From Hordeum vulgare subsp. vulgare (taxonomy: Eukaryota; Streptophyta; Magnoliopsida; Poales; Poaceae), in assembly GCF_904849725.1 (NCBI RefSeq), contig NC_058523.1, positions 207,355,689 through 207,419,688 of the forward strand: 64,000 bases of DNA, given 5' to 3'. The translations under genes were made by a program, and so were the position numbers. Below the pieces are notes generated by a model that had not been told where the DNA came from, ran no database searches, and saw nothing but the letters and a program-made list of their open reading frames with translations. This document shows positions 1-9,682 of this stretch, in pieces (position 1 is the first letter of the stretch; every line of letters begins with the position of its first letter).

Positions 1-560
1 GAATCCGAAGTGTTCAACCTTCAACACGTATGTTCATATCAGTAACCTGTTCTTTTGAATATCATCTAGCTTATGATGCATATCCATAACCGTCTATGAC
101 CATGTTTATGTACATTAAAAGCTTGCTTTCCACCAATGTTGCATATTACTTATTATCGTACCAACTGCATTATCCATATCATGGGCTGTTTGCGAGTACA
201 TTCAAAAGTACTCACTGGCTTTCCACCGGTTATGTTATTGGCGAGACATGGAAGAATCGTTGTTTGGAGAAGAATTCGTCATCGTAGACGGACACGCGAA
301 CTAGGTCGCTTCCGAGCCGGAATGCTGATGGCATGGGCTCCCGTTTTTCCCAAGATTATGCTAGTAGTTGTATCGATGTGATTGGCCTTATAGGCCCTAC
401 CTATGTGAAACTTGACCATGATGGTCATGTGTTGTATTAAACGGTATGTTGGATGTAAGACTCTTAATATTTAGTATGTGTGCGTTCGGTGAGCATTGAT
501 CTCTTGGATCACTGAGTACGTTCATTCGGCGATCTTGAATCGTAAGTCGGGGTCCCCATA
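1..560 (+). repeat. 3' part of the 5' LTR of Gypsy element A
   Basis: The segment matches, with scattered differences, the 3' ends of two other LTR copies in the window (about 14890-15470 and 53765-54335), including the stretch around 'catgggctgtttgcgag'. It ends in ggtccccata where the other copies end in gtccccaca, so the terminal CA has become TA. It is followed four bases later by a tRNA-primer-like site, which fixes it as a 5' LTR. The start lies outside the window. The full LTR of this family is about 4 kb, judged from the solo copy at 50370-54335. Confidence 0.85.
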
Positions 561-564
561 GAGC

Positions 565-577
565 TGGTATCATAGCC
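565..577 (+). other. Primer-binding site of element A (initiator Met tRNA type)
   Basis: TGGTATCATAGCC lies four bases after the LTR end. It differs from the classic plant retrotransposon site TGGTATCAGAGCC, complementary to the 3' end of initiator Met tRNA, at one base. It marks where minus-strand DNA synthesis would begin and confirms the orientation of element A. Confidence 0.85.
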
Positions 578-720
578 ATCCTCAATGTAGGAAGCCTTAG
601 GTAGCATGGACGATAGCCGAGACAATTAGTACACTCAGCCCTTGCACTTGAAATTTCTACACCTTACTACTAATTCATACCACCCACAATGTTTCTAACC
701 CTCTCCTAAAAACCTTGTAG

Positions 721-1485
721 ATGGCCGTCGTACCTGAGATGCTTCTGGAAACTGGCATTCCCCTACTTTTCGGAGACAGCCTGGAGAAGTCTCAAGTACG
801 CCGCACGCCCATTTTTCTCTACCACGAGCACTGGGTCAACACTGATACAAAGGAATATCACGTAGACGTGATAGTGAAGGCAAACAACTCCCCAACTAGT
901 TGGTTTTTTGAAGGACCACCGATGGAGAACGTAGTGTCGGCAGTGGAGATGGCAGCACGAGAGGCGCTTGTGCATCTCCGTGATATCCTCCCCGAGATGC
1001 CCAACAAGCTGGCTACTCGTCACCTGCCTTTTGTTAAGGACGGGCTTGACGGGAGTTGGACACTCAACCCAACCCCAAAGGACGGGATGCCACTCAGGTT
1101 CCATACCTACTATAGCCTCTCCGCCGACACCTTGACTCATATCCTAATCAAGGAGTCCATGACGCTTTGCCAAGAACTACACGAAGTCAAGGACCTACTT
1201 CACCTGGAAAAGATGAAGACCCGCAAAGTCAAGAAGGAAGGAGCACCCGGAGGGTGGTCAGCCATTGCCTTCCGATGAGGGATACCAACTCTCCAGGCCA
1301 CTCCTATAGAGAGTCTCCGTCTGACCGCGGAAGAGTACACTGAGCTTCTCACAGCTTCGCCAACAAAGCAACACCGTGATGGACCTCTTCCATCTGCAAC
1401 ACCTCTGATGGAAGAGGGCACCGACGAGGATGAAGACGAAAACCCTGCAGATCCTGCATACGAGACCGAGCAGTCCGCCGCTTAG
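721..1485 (+). pseudogene. Extra upstream ORF of element A, interrupted by one TGA
   Basis: An ATG at 721 opens 185 codons up to a TGA at 1276-1278. The same frame then continues without a stop to a TAG at 1483-1485, so the original product was probably about 254 residues; the TGA is probably a decayed CGA codon. It lies between the primer site and gag, where most Gypsy elements have only leader. The N-terminal half has a beta-like stretch (EYHVDVIVKAN), then WFFEGPP, then an alanine-rich helix (AVEMAAREALVHLRDIL) loosely resembling the C-terminal half of a double-stranded-RNA-binding fold. The middle is basic and the C terminus is acidic (EEGTDEDEDE). I do not recognise a named family. The dsRNA-binding suggestion is inference from pattern only. 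Confidence 0.6.
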
Positions 1486-1778
1486 AGGAACGTCTTAGGC
1501 AAGTTAGGAGTCTCCCCGGCGAAGTTGAGTGCGTGTATCGGTTCATGAGAACCGCGAGTGTTGTGTGCTTCCTGTTTATGTGTTGATGCAAGCCGCATTT
1601 CTGCCTTAGGCAGCTTGTAAGCGACTACATCACTTGTTTTAATTAATTGCATTAGTTTCCTCAAACATTTTTGTTTGTCTCACACACTTGCATAGTACCA
1701 AACCCCCTTATCTAGGAGCGTCATACCTTAAAATTACCCGACCACTTCGGAATATTGACCTATTTGCTCCCAAACAGG
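1486..1778 (+). other. Spacer between upstream ORF and gag of element A
   Basis: About 290 bases with no supported coding frame. It lies where a leader or splice region would sit. Nothing else is recognised. Confidence 0.4.
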
Positions 1779-2680
1779 ATGGTGGTTTCAACTTGCACCA
1801 GCACCTTCGGCAACCCTAGAACTACGACTTTTGGCCAACAGCAGGGAACCAGTGGGTCTGCCCAAGCTGGAGATCACCTCGAGCAGCAGCAAGGCGACAT
1901 TCCCCCGCCGCCACCTCCTCCGGAGAGCATGACCGTGGCTCGGTTCCTCCAAGCTCTCCGAGAGAAATGTCAAGCCAACAATGCCGCCATCCAACAGCTG
2001 GCTCAAGTCTGAGTGAACAATCCACAGGAGAACGGAAATGGCAATAGTCGCTTCACTCTTTCTCAGTCTTTGAGGACTACGCCTACCATATTCACGGAGA
2101 CAACTGAACCATTGGATGTCGATGACTGGATCCGCACCATCGAAGATCTCCTCGCTCTGGTCAAATGCACAAATGACCGCAAGAAAGTTCTTTATGCTTC
2201 TCACTGTCTGCGAGGCACGGCCAGAGCTTGGTGGGACGTGTTCCAGATCATGCGGGAAGGGCAAGCTTTTACTTGGGCTGTATTCAAGGAAGGATTTCGT
2301 GCCGCTCACATTCCCCCTCGGATGATGACCATTAAGAAGCGGGAATTCAGAGCTTTGAGGCAAGGCACTGGAACAGTCAAGGACTACCTGCAAAAGGTTT
2401 AACCTGTTGTCAAGGTATGCACCAGAAGACGTCAACACTAAAGCTTTGAAGGTGGAACGCTTCATGGAAGGAGTCCAGCAGTCGCTTCTGTATCAGCTTG
2501 TTGTCTGCGAATGCCGAACCTTCTGCGACCTGGTGACCAAGGCCCTTATGTTGGAAGATCAGCATCGTGCGATGGATGACACCCGTAAGCACAAGATGAT
2601 GGGTAATGGAGGTCGCAGTAACCAGAAGTCACGTCCTTGGCAATCAGCCCCGGCAAGATCCACCTATCAGCAACAATAGT
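1779..2680 (+). pseudogene. gag of Gypsy element A (broken)
   Basis: Capsid-type gag. An ATG at 1779 starts a Gln/Pro-rich N terminus. A TGA at 2010-2012 interrupts the frame, which then reads on through the core (LDVDDWIRTIEDLL, then YASHCLRGTARAWWDVF), the pattern of the Retrotrans_gag domain (PF03732). Near 2400 the frame breaks at 'aaggtttaacc' and resumes from about 2407 (SRYAPEDVNTKALKVERFMEG). It ends at a TAG at 2678-2680 after a Gln-rich tract. The usual CCHC zinc knuckle is not visible downstream; a repeated Pro/Gln segment occupies that place. Family assignment to Ty3/Gypsy is firm, lineage is not. Confidence 0.8.
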
Positions 2681-2708
2681 ATAAGGCAGCAACGTTTCGC
2701 CAGAACTA

Positions 2709-2845
2709 CCAGCCCCAACAACAAGCCAACCCCAAGCCAGTGATCAATCCTCCCAACATCAGTTCGGCCAAGCCCAACATTCCATGGCAGCCCCAACAAC
2801 AAGCCAACCCCAAGCCAGTGATCACTCCTCCCAACATCAGTTGGG
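2709..2845 (+). repeat. Two-copy direct repeat in the gag tail of element A
   Basis: A segment of about 55 bases encoding Pro/Gln/Asn-rich sequence (PQQQANPKPVI) occurs twice, from about 2710 and about 2790. It lies where a CCHC zinc knuckle is expected in related elements, suggesting a local duplication that replaced or displaced the knuckle. Confidence 0.7.
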
Positions 2846-3537
2846 ACGCGTGAATCACATCTCCGTAGAAGAAGCCCAAGAGGACCCGGACTGCCTTCTG
2901 GGTACGTTCCTCGTCAACTCCGCCCTAGCAACAATATTGTTTGATTGCGGTGCTTCGCATTCCTTTGTCACCCAAAAGTTTGAGAAAAAAATGTGGTTTG
3001 AAGCCTACCCTCCATAATGGGCAAATGGCAGTACATACCCCGAGAGCAGTGCTAAGGACCAACCTAGGATGTAGAGGAGACCGGATCAACATCAATGGGA
3101 TAAGCTTCAATGTAGATCTCATCATCCTTAAGTCACAAGGCTTGGACGTGATCCTTGGTATAGATTGGTTGGCCAGGCACCAAAGCATACAGGACTGCGC
3201 CAAAAGGGCTATTACCATGAAATGTGACCAAGGGGTCAAAGAACAGTTGGATTGAGTACCAATAGTCTGTGAGTACCCGTATGTCTTTCTTGATGAGCTG
3301 TCTGGTATGCCTCCCGACCGAGACATCGAGTTCATTATTTAGCTCATGCACGGATCAAGGCCTATCTCTAAGAAGCCTTATAGAATGGGATCCGAAGAGC
3401 TAGCAGAGTTGAAGGAGCAGTTAGATGAGCAACTCAGGAAGGGATTCATCCATCCGAGTGCATCACCTTGGGGATCATGTGTTCTATTTGTGTCCAAGAA
3501 GGATGGGGCTATCGGGCTCTGCATCGATTAATGAGCC
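2784..3537 (+). pseudogene. Protease and truncated reverse transcriptase of element A
   Basis: After the linker (GRVNHISVEEAQEDPD) comes the retropepsin active site as DCGASHSF, where D-S-G-A is usual. Then, in a shifted frame, the flap and C-terminal part with LGIDWLARH. From about 3256 to 3531 the start of a reverse transcriptase is readable in pieces ([37 protein letters not shown]). Stops lie at 3015-3017, 3253-3255 and about 3340. The RT ends at LCID, just before the conserved YRALN block, and the sequence passes directly into LTR DNA. The palm domain, RNase H and integrase are absent. Confidence 0.8.
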
Positions 3538-3634
3538 CCTAGCCACCCCATTCGAGAACAGCGAGCTCCGGTGCTAGAGATCGGCCGACGACCCGCCGCT
3601 TCGGAACTCCGTCGATCTCGGGCTACATGCCAAC
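3538..3634 (+). repeat. 3' LTR of element A, left fragment
   Basis: The block 'cggtgctagagatcg' and its surroundings match solo LTR A at about 51893-51957, some 1.5 kb inside that LTR. The first 1.5 kb of this 3' LTR is therefore missing together with most of pol. The fragment ends in CCAAC (3630-3634), the target duplication of the Sabrina-like insertion, and continues at 13055. Confidence 0.8.
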
Positions 3635-5040
3635 TGATATGTCTCCGTGGTATCTACTTTTCCGAACTATTTTGCCCTTGTTTTGGACTCTAATTTGCAT
3701 GATTTGAATGGAACCAACCCGGACTGACGTTGTTTTCAGCAGAATAGCCATTGTGTTGTTTTTGCGCAGAAATAAAAGTTCTCGGAATGACCTGGAAATC
3801 TACGAGGATTTTTTGTGGAATATATAAAAAATACCTGCGCAAGAATCATATGAGGGACGGATCCAGGAGCCCACAAGCCCACCAGGCCCGGTCGCCCCTG
3901 GCCGGGCCTGGCAGGCTTGTGAGCCCCTTCGAGCTCGGCTGCCCCCAATTCCAGCTCTATATATCCTCCTTCTTCCCGAAAAAAATAAAGGAGAAGAGTT
4001 CAGCGTGTTTTATGATACGGAGGCACCGCCACCTCCTGTTCTTCCTCTGGAGGGTAGATCTAGAGTCCGTTTTGGGCTCCGGAGAGGGGAGATCGTCGCC
4101 ATCGTCATCATCAACCTTCCTTCATCGCCAATTCCATGATGCTCTTCACCATTCGTGAGTAATCTCATCGTAGGATTGCTGGATGGTGATGGGTTGGATG
4201 AGATCTATCATGTAATCGAGTTAGTTTTGATGGGGATTGATCCCTAGTATCCACTATGTTCTGAGATTGATGTTGCTAATACTTTGCCATGCTTAATGCT
4301 TGTCACTAGGGCCCGAGTGCCATGATTTCAGATCTGAACCTATTATGTTGTCGCCAATATATGTGTGTTTTAGATCCTATCTTGCAAGTTGTTGTCACCT
4401 ACTATGTGTTATGACCCGGCAACCCCGGAGTGACAATAGCCGGAACCACTCCCGGAGATGACCATAGTATGAGGAGTTCATGTATTGACCAAGTGTTAAT
4501 GTGTTGGTCCAGTTCTTTATTAAAAGGAGAACCTTAATATCCCGTAGTTTTCATTAGGTCCCTGCTGCCACGGGAGGGATGGACAATAGATGTCATGCAA
4601 GTTCTTTTCCCTAAGCACATATGACTACATACGGAATACATGCCTACATTAGATTGACGAACTGGAGCTACTTACTTATCTCTTGCATGACGAATCACAT
4701 CCGGCATAATCATTCATCACCGATCCAATGCTTACGAGTTTTTCCTACTGGTCCTTGCTACGTTACTTTGCCGCTACTGCTGTCATTGCTGCTGTTGTTA
4801 CTTTGTTGCTATTGTTGTGACTTTGATGCTACTGGTTACCGTTGCTACTGTTTCTATCACACTACTTTGCTACTGATACTTTGCTGGAGATACTAAATCT
4901 TTCAGGTATGGTTGAATTGACAACTTAACTGCTAATACTTGAGAATTTTCTTTCGCTTCCCCTTGAGTCGAATCAATAAATTTGGGTTGAATAGTCTACC
5001 CTCGAAAACGGTTGCGATCCCCTATACTTGTGGGTTATCA
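3635..5040 (+). repeat. Left LTR of the Sabrina/Athila-like Gypsy element
   Basis: A 1406-bp LTR starting TGATATGTCTCC and ending GTGGGTTATCA. It matches the right LTR at 11637-13054; a 60-base stretch at 4381-4440 differs from its partner at one position. It is flanked by CCAAC on both sides (3630-3634 and 5041-5045). The right side continues into outer-element LTR DNA rather than into a primer site, so locally it looks like a solo LTR. It has a GC-rich inverted repeat at 3869-3924, a TATA-like tatatat near 3958, and short TGC/TTG-rich repeats at 4760-4880. Confidence 0.88.
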
Positions 5041-5500
5041 CCAACTCTCGCACTCCTCTCACCTCCTCCGTGACTGTAGTGAGATCAGGCAGCTTCTCCA
5101 CCTCTCCCCTGAGCGAATCCCTATGCATAGCACCATCCTCCTCCATCTCCCGAATCGACTCAGTCGTGGCCTCATCATCGACGGTGACCTAGGGCCTCCG
5201 CGTCGTTCCTTTGACAACCAGCAAGTAGGAAGCAATGCGGTGGGTCCATTCCTTCCATCGTTGGGGCATGAGGGCGTCGGTGTCGCCGCCGGCGTGCCTC
5301 CCCTCCCCTCTGTCCAAAGGAGGAAGACGACCCCAATAGGCATGCCCCACCTATCGGTGTCCCGTCTCTCCCCCTCTCTCCTCTCTCAGCCACTGAATGC
5401 AGGGGCCCGCGCGTGAGTTTGAACCTGACAGCGCACACTCCTGGGCTGCTGGCTGGCTAACTGGACGGTTGGCCAGTTGGGTCGGCCCAGCCACGTGTAA
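5041..5500 (+). repeat. Duplicated segment of LTR A inside the Sabrina-like element
   Basis: This stretch parallels 13055-13510, the LTR A sequence right of the other Sabrina-like LTR, from the shared 'ccaactctcgc' to 'ggccagttggg'. After about 5500 the sequence changes abruptly to retroelement gag. It therefore belongs to the outer element but sits left of the inner internal domain, evidence of a rearrangement. Confidence 0.85.
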
Positions 5501-5504
5501 GGAT

Positions 5505-7813
5505 AGCTATGATGTTGAGAAACTACTGCTCAAGTGGAAAGAAAAATCTCTGAACGCTAGGATGAAATATGACCCGAAGTTTGCTACTTCGCCTATCTTT
5601 GTGACCGATAAGGATTATGAATTCTCTGTTGACCCCGAGTTAATAACTCTGGTCGAATCTGATCCATTTCACGGTTATGAGTCTCAAACGGTTGTACCCA
5701 TCTTACCAAACTGCACGATATAGCCACCCTATTCACTAGTGAGGTAAAGATCCGCCACTACTATATCCTCAAGTTGTTTCCTTTCTCGCTAAAGGATGGT
5801 GCTAAGACCTGGTTCACTTCCCTTGCTCCTAGTTGTGTGCATAGCCCCAAGGATATGGTCTACTACTTCTCTGAAAAATATTTCCCTGCCCATAAGAAGC
5901 AAGCTACCTTGCAGGAAATATACAACTTTGCTCAAGCTGAAAAAGAGAGTCTCCCACAAGCTTGGGGGAGGCTCGTCCAGCTACTGAATGCTTTGCCTGA
6001 TCACCCTCTTGAGAAGAATGAAATACTTGATATCTTCTATAATGGACTTACCGATGCTTCTAGAGACCACCGAGATAGTTCTGTCGGTTCTGTTTTTAGG
6101 GAACGAACTGTAGAACAAGATGAGATCCTATTGAATAACATCTTGTGCAATGAGAATGCTTGGACTATTCCCGAACCACCTCCTAAGCCAACTCCGAAGA
6201 AAAGAAGTATTCTATTCCTCAGTCCTGAAGATATGCAAGAAGCTAAGAAATCTATGCGAGAGAAAGGCATTAAATCTGAAGATGTCAAAAATCAACCACC
6301 TATCGAAGAAATCCATGGACTTGATAACCCGATACAGGTAGTAGAAGTAAATTCTCTACGTAGGTTTGACAAGAGTGATATTCCTTTTGATAAACCTGCT
6401 AGCCTATGCGTGGATGAATTTGATAACTTTATTGCCAAACAATAGAGTTTCAATGATTATGTTAGCAGACAATTGGAACATAATGCTCGTATGCTTAGTC
6501 ATTTAAGTGCTTGTGTGGACAGAAACATCAATGATCTTAAGCTTCTGAGTAAACATGCCTCTATGGTTACTACTCAGGTAGAACAAGTACTTAAAGCTCA
6601 GAATGACTTGCTCAATGAGTTGAATGACAATTCTTTCAGAGTCGTTACTAGAGCCGATCAAATGACTCAGGAACCTTTGTATCCTGAGGGTCATCCAAAG
6701 AGAATTGAACAAGATTCTCAAGGAGTTAGCAGTGATGCACCTAGTCATCCTAGAAAGAAGAAGAAAGATGACAGGTACCTGCATGCTAGCAACTCAGATG
6801 TTGATACACCTGAGAACCAAAACGATGTCTCTGTCTATGATGCTGAAACACAATCTGCTGATGAACCTGAGCCTATTGATAATATCAATAGTGATGTTCA
6901 TGTTGATGCTCAACCTAGCAATGATAAGGATGTGGAGAATGAACCTTTTGATCTTGATAACCCACAGCCTAAGAATAGAAGATACGATAAGAATGACTTC
7001 ACTTTTAGGAAACATGGTAAAGAAAGGGAACCATGGGTTCAGAAACCCATGCCCTTTCCTCCCAAACCATCCAAGAAAAAGGATGATGAGGATTTTGAGC
7101 GCTTCGTTGAAATGATTAGACATGTCTTCCTGCAAATGCGTTTGACAGATATGCTCAAAATGTCTCCGTATGCTAAGTACATGAAGGATATTGTTACAAA
7201 TAAGAGGAGGATACCTGAGGTTGAGATTTCCACCATTCTTGCTAACTATACCTTCAAGGGTGGAACTCCCAAGAAACTAGGTGATCCCGGAGTGCCCACT
7301 ATACCTTGCTCCATTAAAGGTAACTACGTTAGAACAGCTTCATGCGACCTTGGAGCCGGTGTTAGTGTTATGCCTCTCTCTCTTTATCGTAGACTTGAAC
7401 TAGATAAGTTGACACGCACTAAAATCTCTCCGCAAATGGCCGACAAATCAACTGCTTTCCCTATCGGCATTTGCGAGGATGTGCCTGTTCTGGTTGCTAA
7501 CGTTACTATCTTAACGGACTTTGTTATCCTGGATATTCCCGAGGACGATGCCACGGCGGTCATCCTTGGAAGACCCTTTCTTAACACTGCAGGGGCTGTT
7601 ATAGATTGCAACAAAGGCAATGTCACTTTTCATGTCAACGGTAATGAGCATACGGCGCACTTTCCGAAGAAACAATATCGAGTACATTGCATCAATGCTA
7701 CCGAAAAAACTTCATCGATTCTTATTGGGAGCTTTGAATGCCCTATACCTCATATCAAGATGAAGTATGATTTGCTTGTTGGAGAGATACACATCCCCAT
7801 TGAGGTGACCTAG
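5505..7813 (+). pseudogene. gag-protease of the Sabrina/Athila-like element
   Basis: Internal coding region of a Gypsy element. The first part (5510-5723) shows KWKEKSLNARMKYDPKF, then a one-base shift near 5698 (ccc run) breaks the frame. From 5774 the frame is open (FPFSLKDGAKTWFTSL, the Retrotrans_gag pattern PF03732) to a TAG at 6443-6445. The same frame resumes and runs to 7813. It includes a charged linker with KKKKDDR and acidic Asp/Asn-rich stretches, then a retropepsin with CDLGAGVSVMP (about 7345) and VILGRPFLNTAG (about 7560). No reverse transcriptase or integrase follows, fitting the non-autonomous Sabrina type. The primer site and the start of gag are missing because of the junction at about 5500. 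Confidence 0.85.
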
Positions 7814-8611
7814 TGACTATTCCAAAATCCTCCATTCTCTTTTGCGATTCGAAAAAGTTTGTCAGGGAGACTTGATCAACCTCGTTGACGGATTTCTTTC
7901 GATGACCATGAGATGGATGAATCAAGGATTCACAAACCTCTGTTCCAAGCTTTCACCTTCGGTTGCTTTGAAGAAAAATGATAAGTTTAGTTAAGTTTTC
8001 CCTGTTTTTTGTTTTAGCGTTCCATAGAAAAGTACCCCAAAAATGAAAGTTCTCCGAACGTCCTGAAAGTCAAGTATGATTTTTTCTGGAATTTTTGAAA
8101 AATACTGAGACGAAGAGCTAGTCTGGGGGATGCGCGAGTGGGTCACAAGACCAGGAGGCCCGACCACCCCCCCTGGCCAGTCCTGGCAGGCTTGTGGGGC
8201 CCACATGCACCCCCTCCACTCATTCTAGCTCTCATCCACTTCTCGTACCTCCGGAAAAATTCATTTCGCAACTCAAACCCATGTTCTTACTCCTCTTGCT
8301 GGGATTTTTGATCTCCTTGCTGAAAGCAACATTCTCCGAACTGTTTTGGGGCAAATACTCCTTGGTAAGTGACTCCTCCATTGGTCCAATTATTTTTTGC
8401 TCTAGTGCCTTATACTTTGCGTATTTTTCCTGCCTTGGTGACCATGTTCTTCAGCTTTGCATGCTAATTCTAGCTGGTCCCAAGTAGTTTTGATGTGTAA
8501 TATGGCCTCTAGGCACTCATGGGAGTAGTTGTTACGAGTTTAGTAGAGCCTTATTCACTTTTCTTTAGAATCACTAAAAAATTCAGAAATTTCAAAGAAA
8601 AAAGGTAAAAG
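7814..8611 (+). other. Internal spacer with an LTR-like hairpin block
   Basis: Non-coding sequence between the protease and the 3' ORF. The part at about 8035-8210 resembles the LTR section at about 3765-3930: both have 'aaatgaaagttctc', a T-rich block, 'aaaaatac', then a GC-rich inverted repeat ending 'ggcaggcttgtg'. This is an LTR-like motif inside the internal domain. Confidence 0.5.
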
Positions 8612-9682
8612 ATGAGGAGGTTCTTAAGAGGCTCTTCAAGCCGTGACCCCAAGGATGATGGAAGTGAGAAGAAACCCAAGTATCTGGTCCCTCGAGTTGC
8701 AGAAGTTCGAGCGTGCGAGTGACCAAGCGATGTGTTCTTACGCGCATCCGGACTTTATGAGGACTTTTACTACTTGGTGGAGAACGCAGGCCTTACCGCC
8801 TTTGTTGAAGATAAGTGTCCGCAATACCTCTTCCTCACTAATATCTTCGTACAAAGATTTAAATTCTATCCGAGGAAGAATCCTCCTATGGTTGAGTTCA
8901 AACTTTATGATATCCCCCAGCGCATGTCACTATAGTATTTTTGAAATGTTTGCAAATTACCTTATGTTGGGAATATTCATGAACCTCGTCCATGGGACTT
9001 GGAGGCTTGCATCGATACTATTGCTGTAGGAGAGGAGAGAGGAGTGTCTTGAGCTAGAGCGGCTAGCATTCATTTTCACGTGCTTCGGTACTTCTCATTA
9101 TTTGTGGGAAAATGTTTGATTGGCCTTGGGAAAGCTGGGTCCCTTAGCTCCCCAGATCTTGCGGTCTTACGTGAATCCCTTTATAACGATAAAACATATA
9201 GGTTGGGCGCTATAGTAGCTCAACGGTTGAAAACTAACCGTTTTAAAGGTGTTGTCTATGGAGGTATCTATGCTACTCGTCTTGCTAGACATTTTGAGAT
9301 ACCTATTAGAATGGACGAGGAAGAAGAGATTATTCTTCCTGAGAAATATCAACATTATGATAGCATGGTTCGCCATGACTTTCTTGCTAGAGATATAAAT
9401 AGAAGGATGATTTATAACCTGGTATTTAGTCAGGGTACTCGTGAGACTATTACTTTGCCTGCTCCTTCTTTGTTCAATCTTCATGCAGGCAGGTACATTA
9501 TCATGCCCTCGGACATCTACGCATATTGGGGCATAGCCCAACCACAGGTGCCCGTGCTTGAGCCACCAGTCGAGTACCAGACGCCGGTTTATCAGTGGGA
9601 GCCAGAGGAGCTCACACAGCAGTGGCATCTTCACTCCACTCCGGAGTACCTTGGAGCTAGTTATTTCCCTCCTTGGGAGTAG
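8612..9682 (+). pseudogene. Second (3') ORF of the Sabrina-like element
   Basis: A frame begins at ATG 8612 (MRRFLRGSSSRDP), meets a TGA at 8720-8722, and reads on in the same frame (LRASGLYEDFYYLVENAG) to a TAG at 8936-8938. After a broken stretch, an open frame at 9080-9682 encodes about 200 residues. It has YRLGAIVAQRL, HDFLARDINRRM and a C-terminal Gln/Pro/Trp-rich tail. It follows the protease where pol would be in an autonomous element. I recognise it as a recurrent companion ORF of Sabrina/Athila-like elements, but its function is unknown. Confidence 0.65.

Noticed and set aside
565..577. Possible tRNA gene (match to tRNA 3' end)
   Set aside because: Only the primer-binding complement is present beside an LTR; no cloverleaf can be formed. 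The same applies to 20550, 43153 and 57899.
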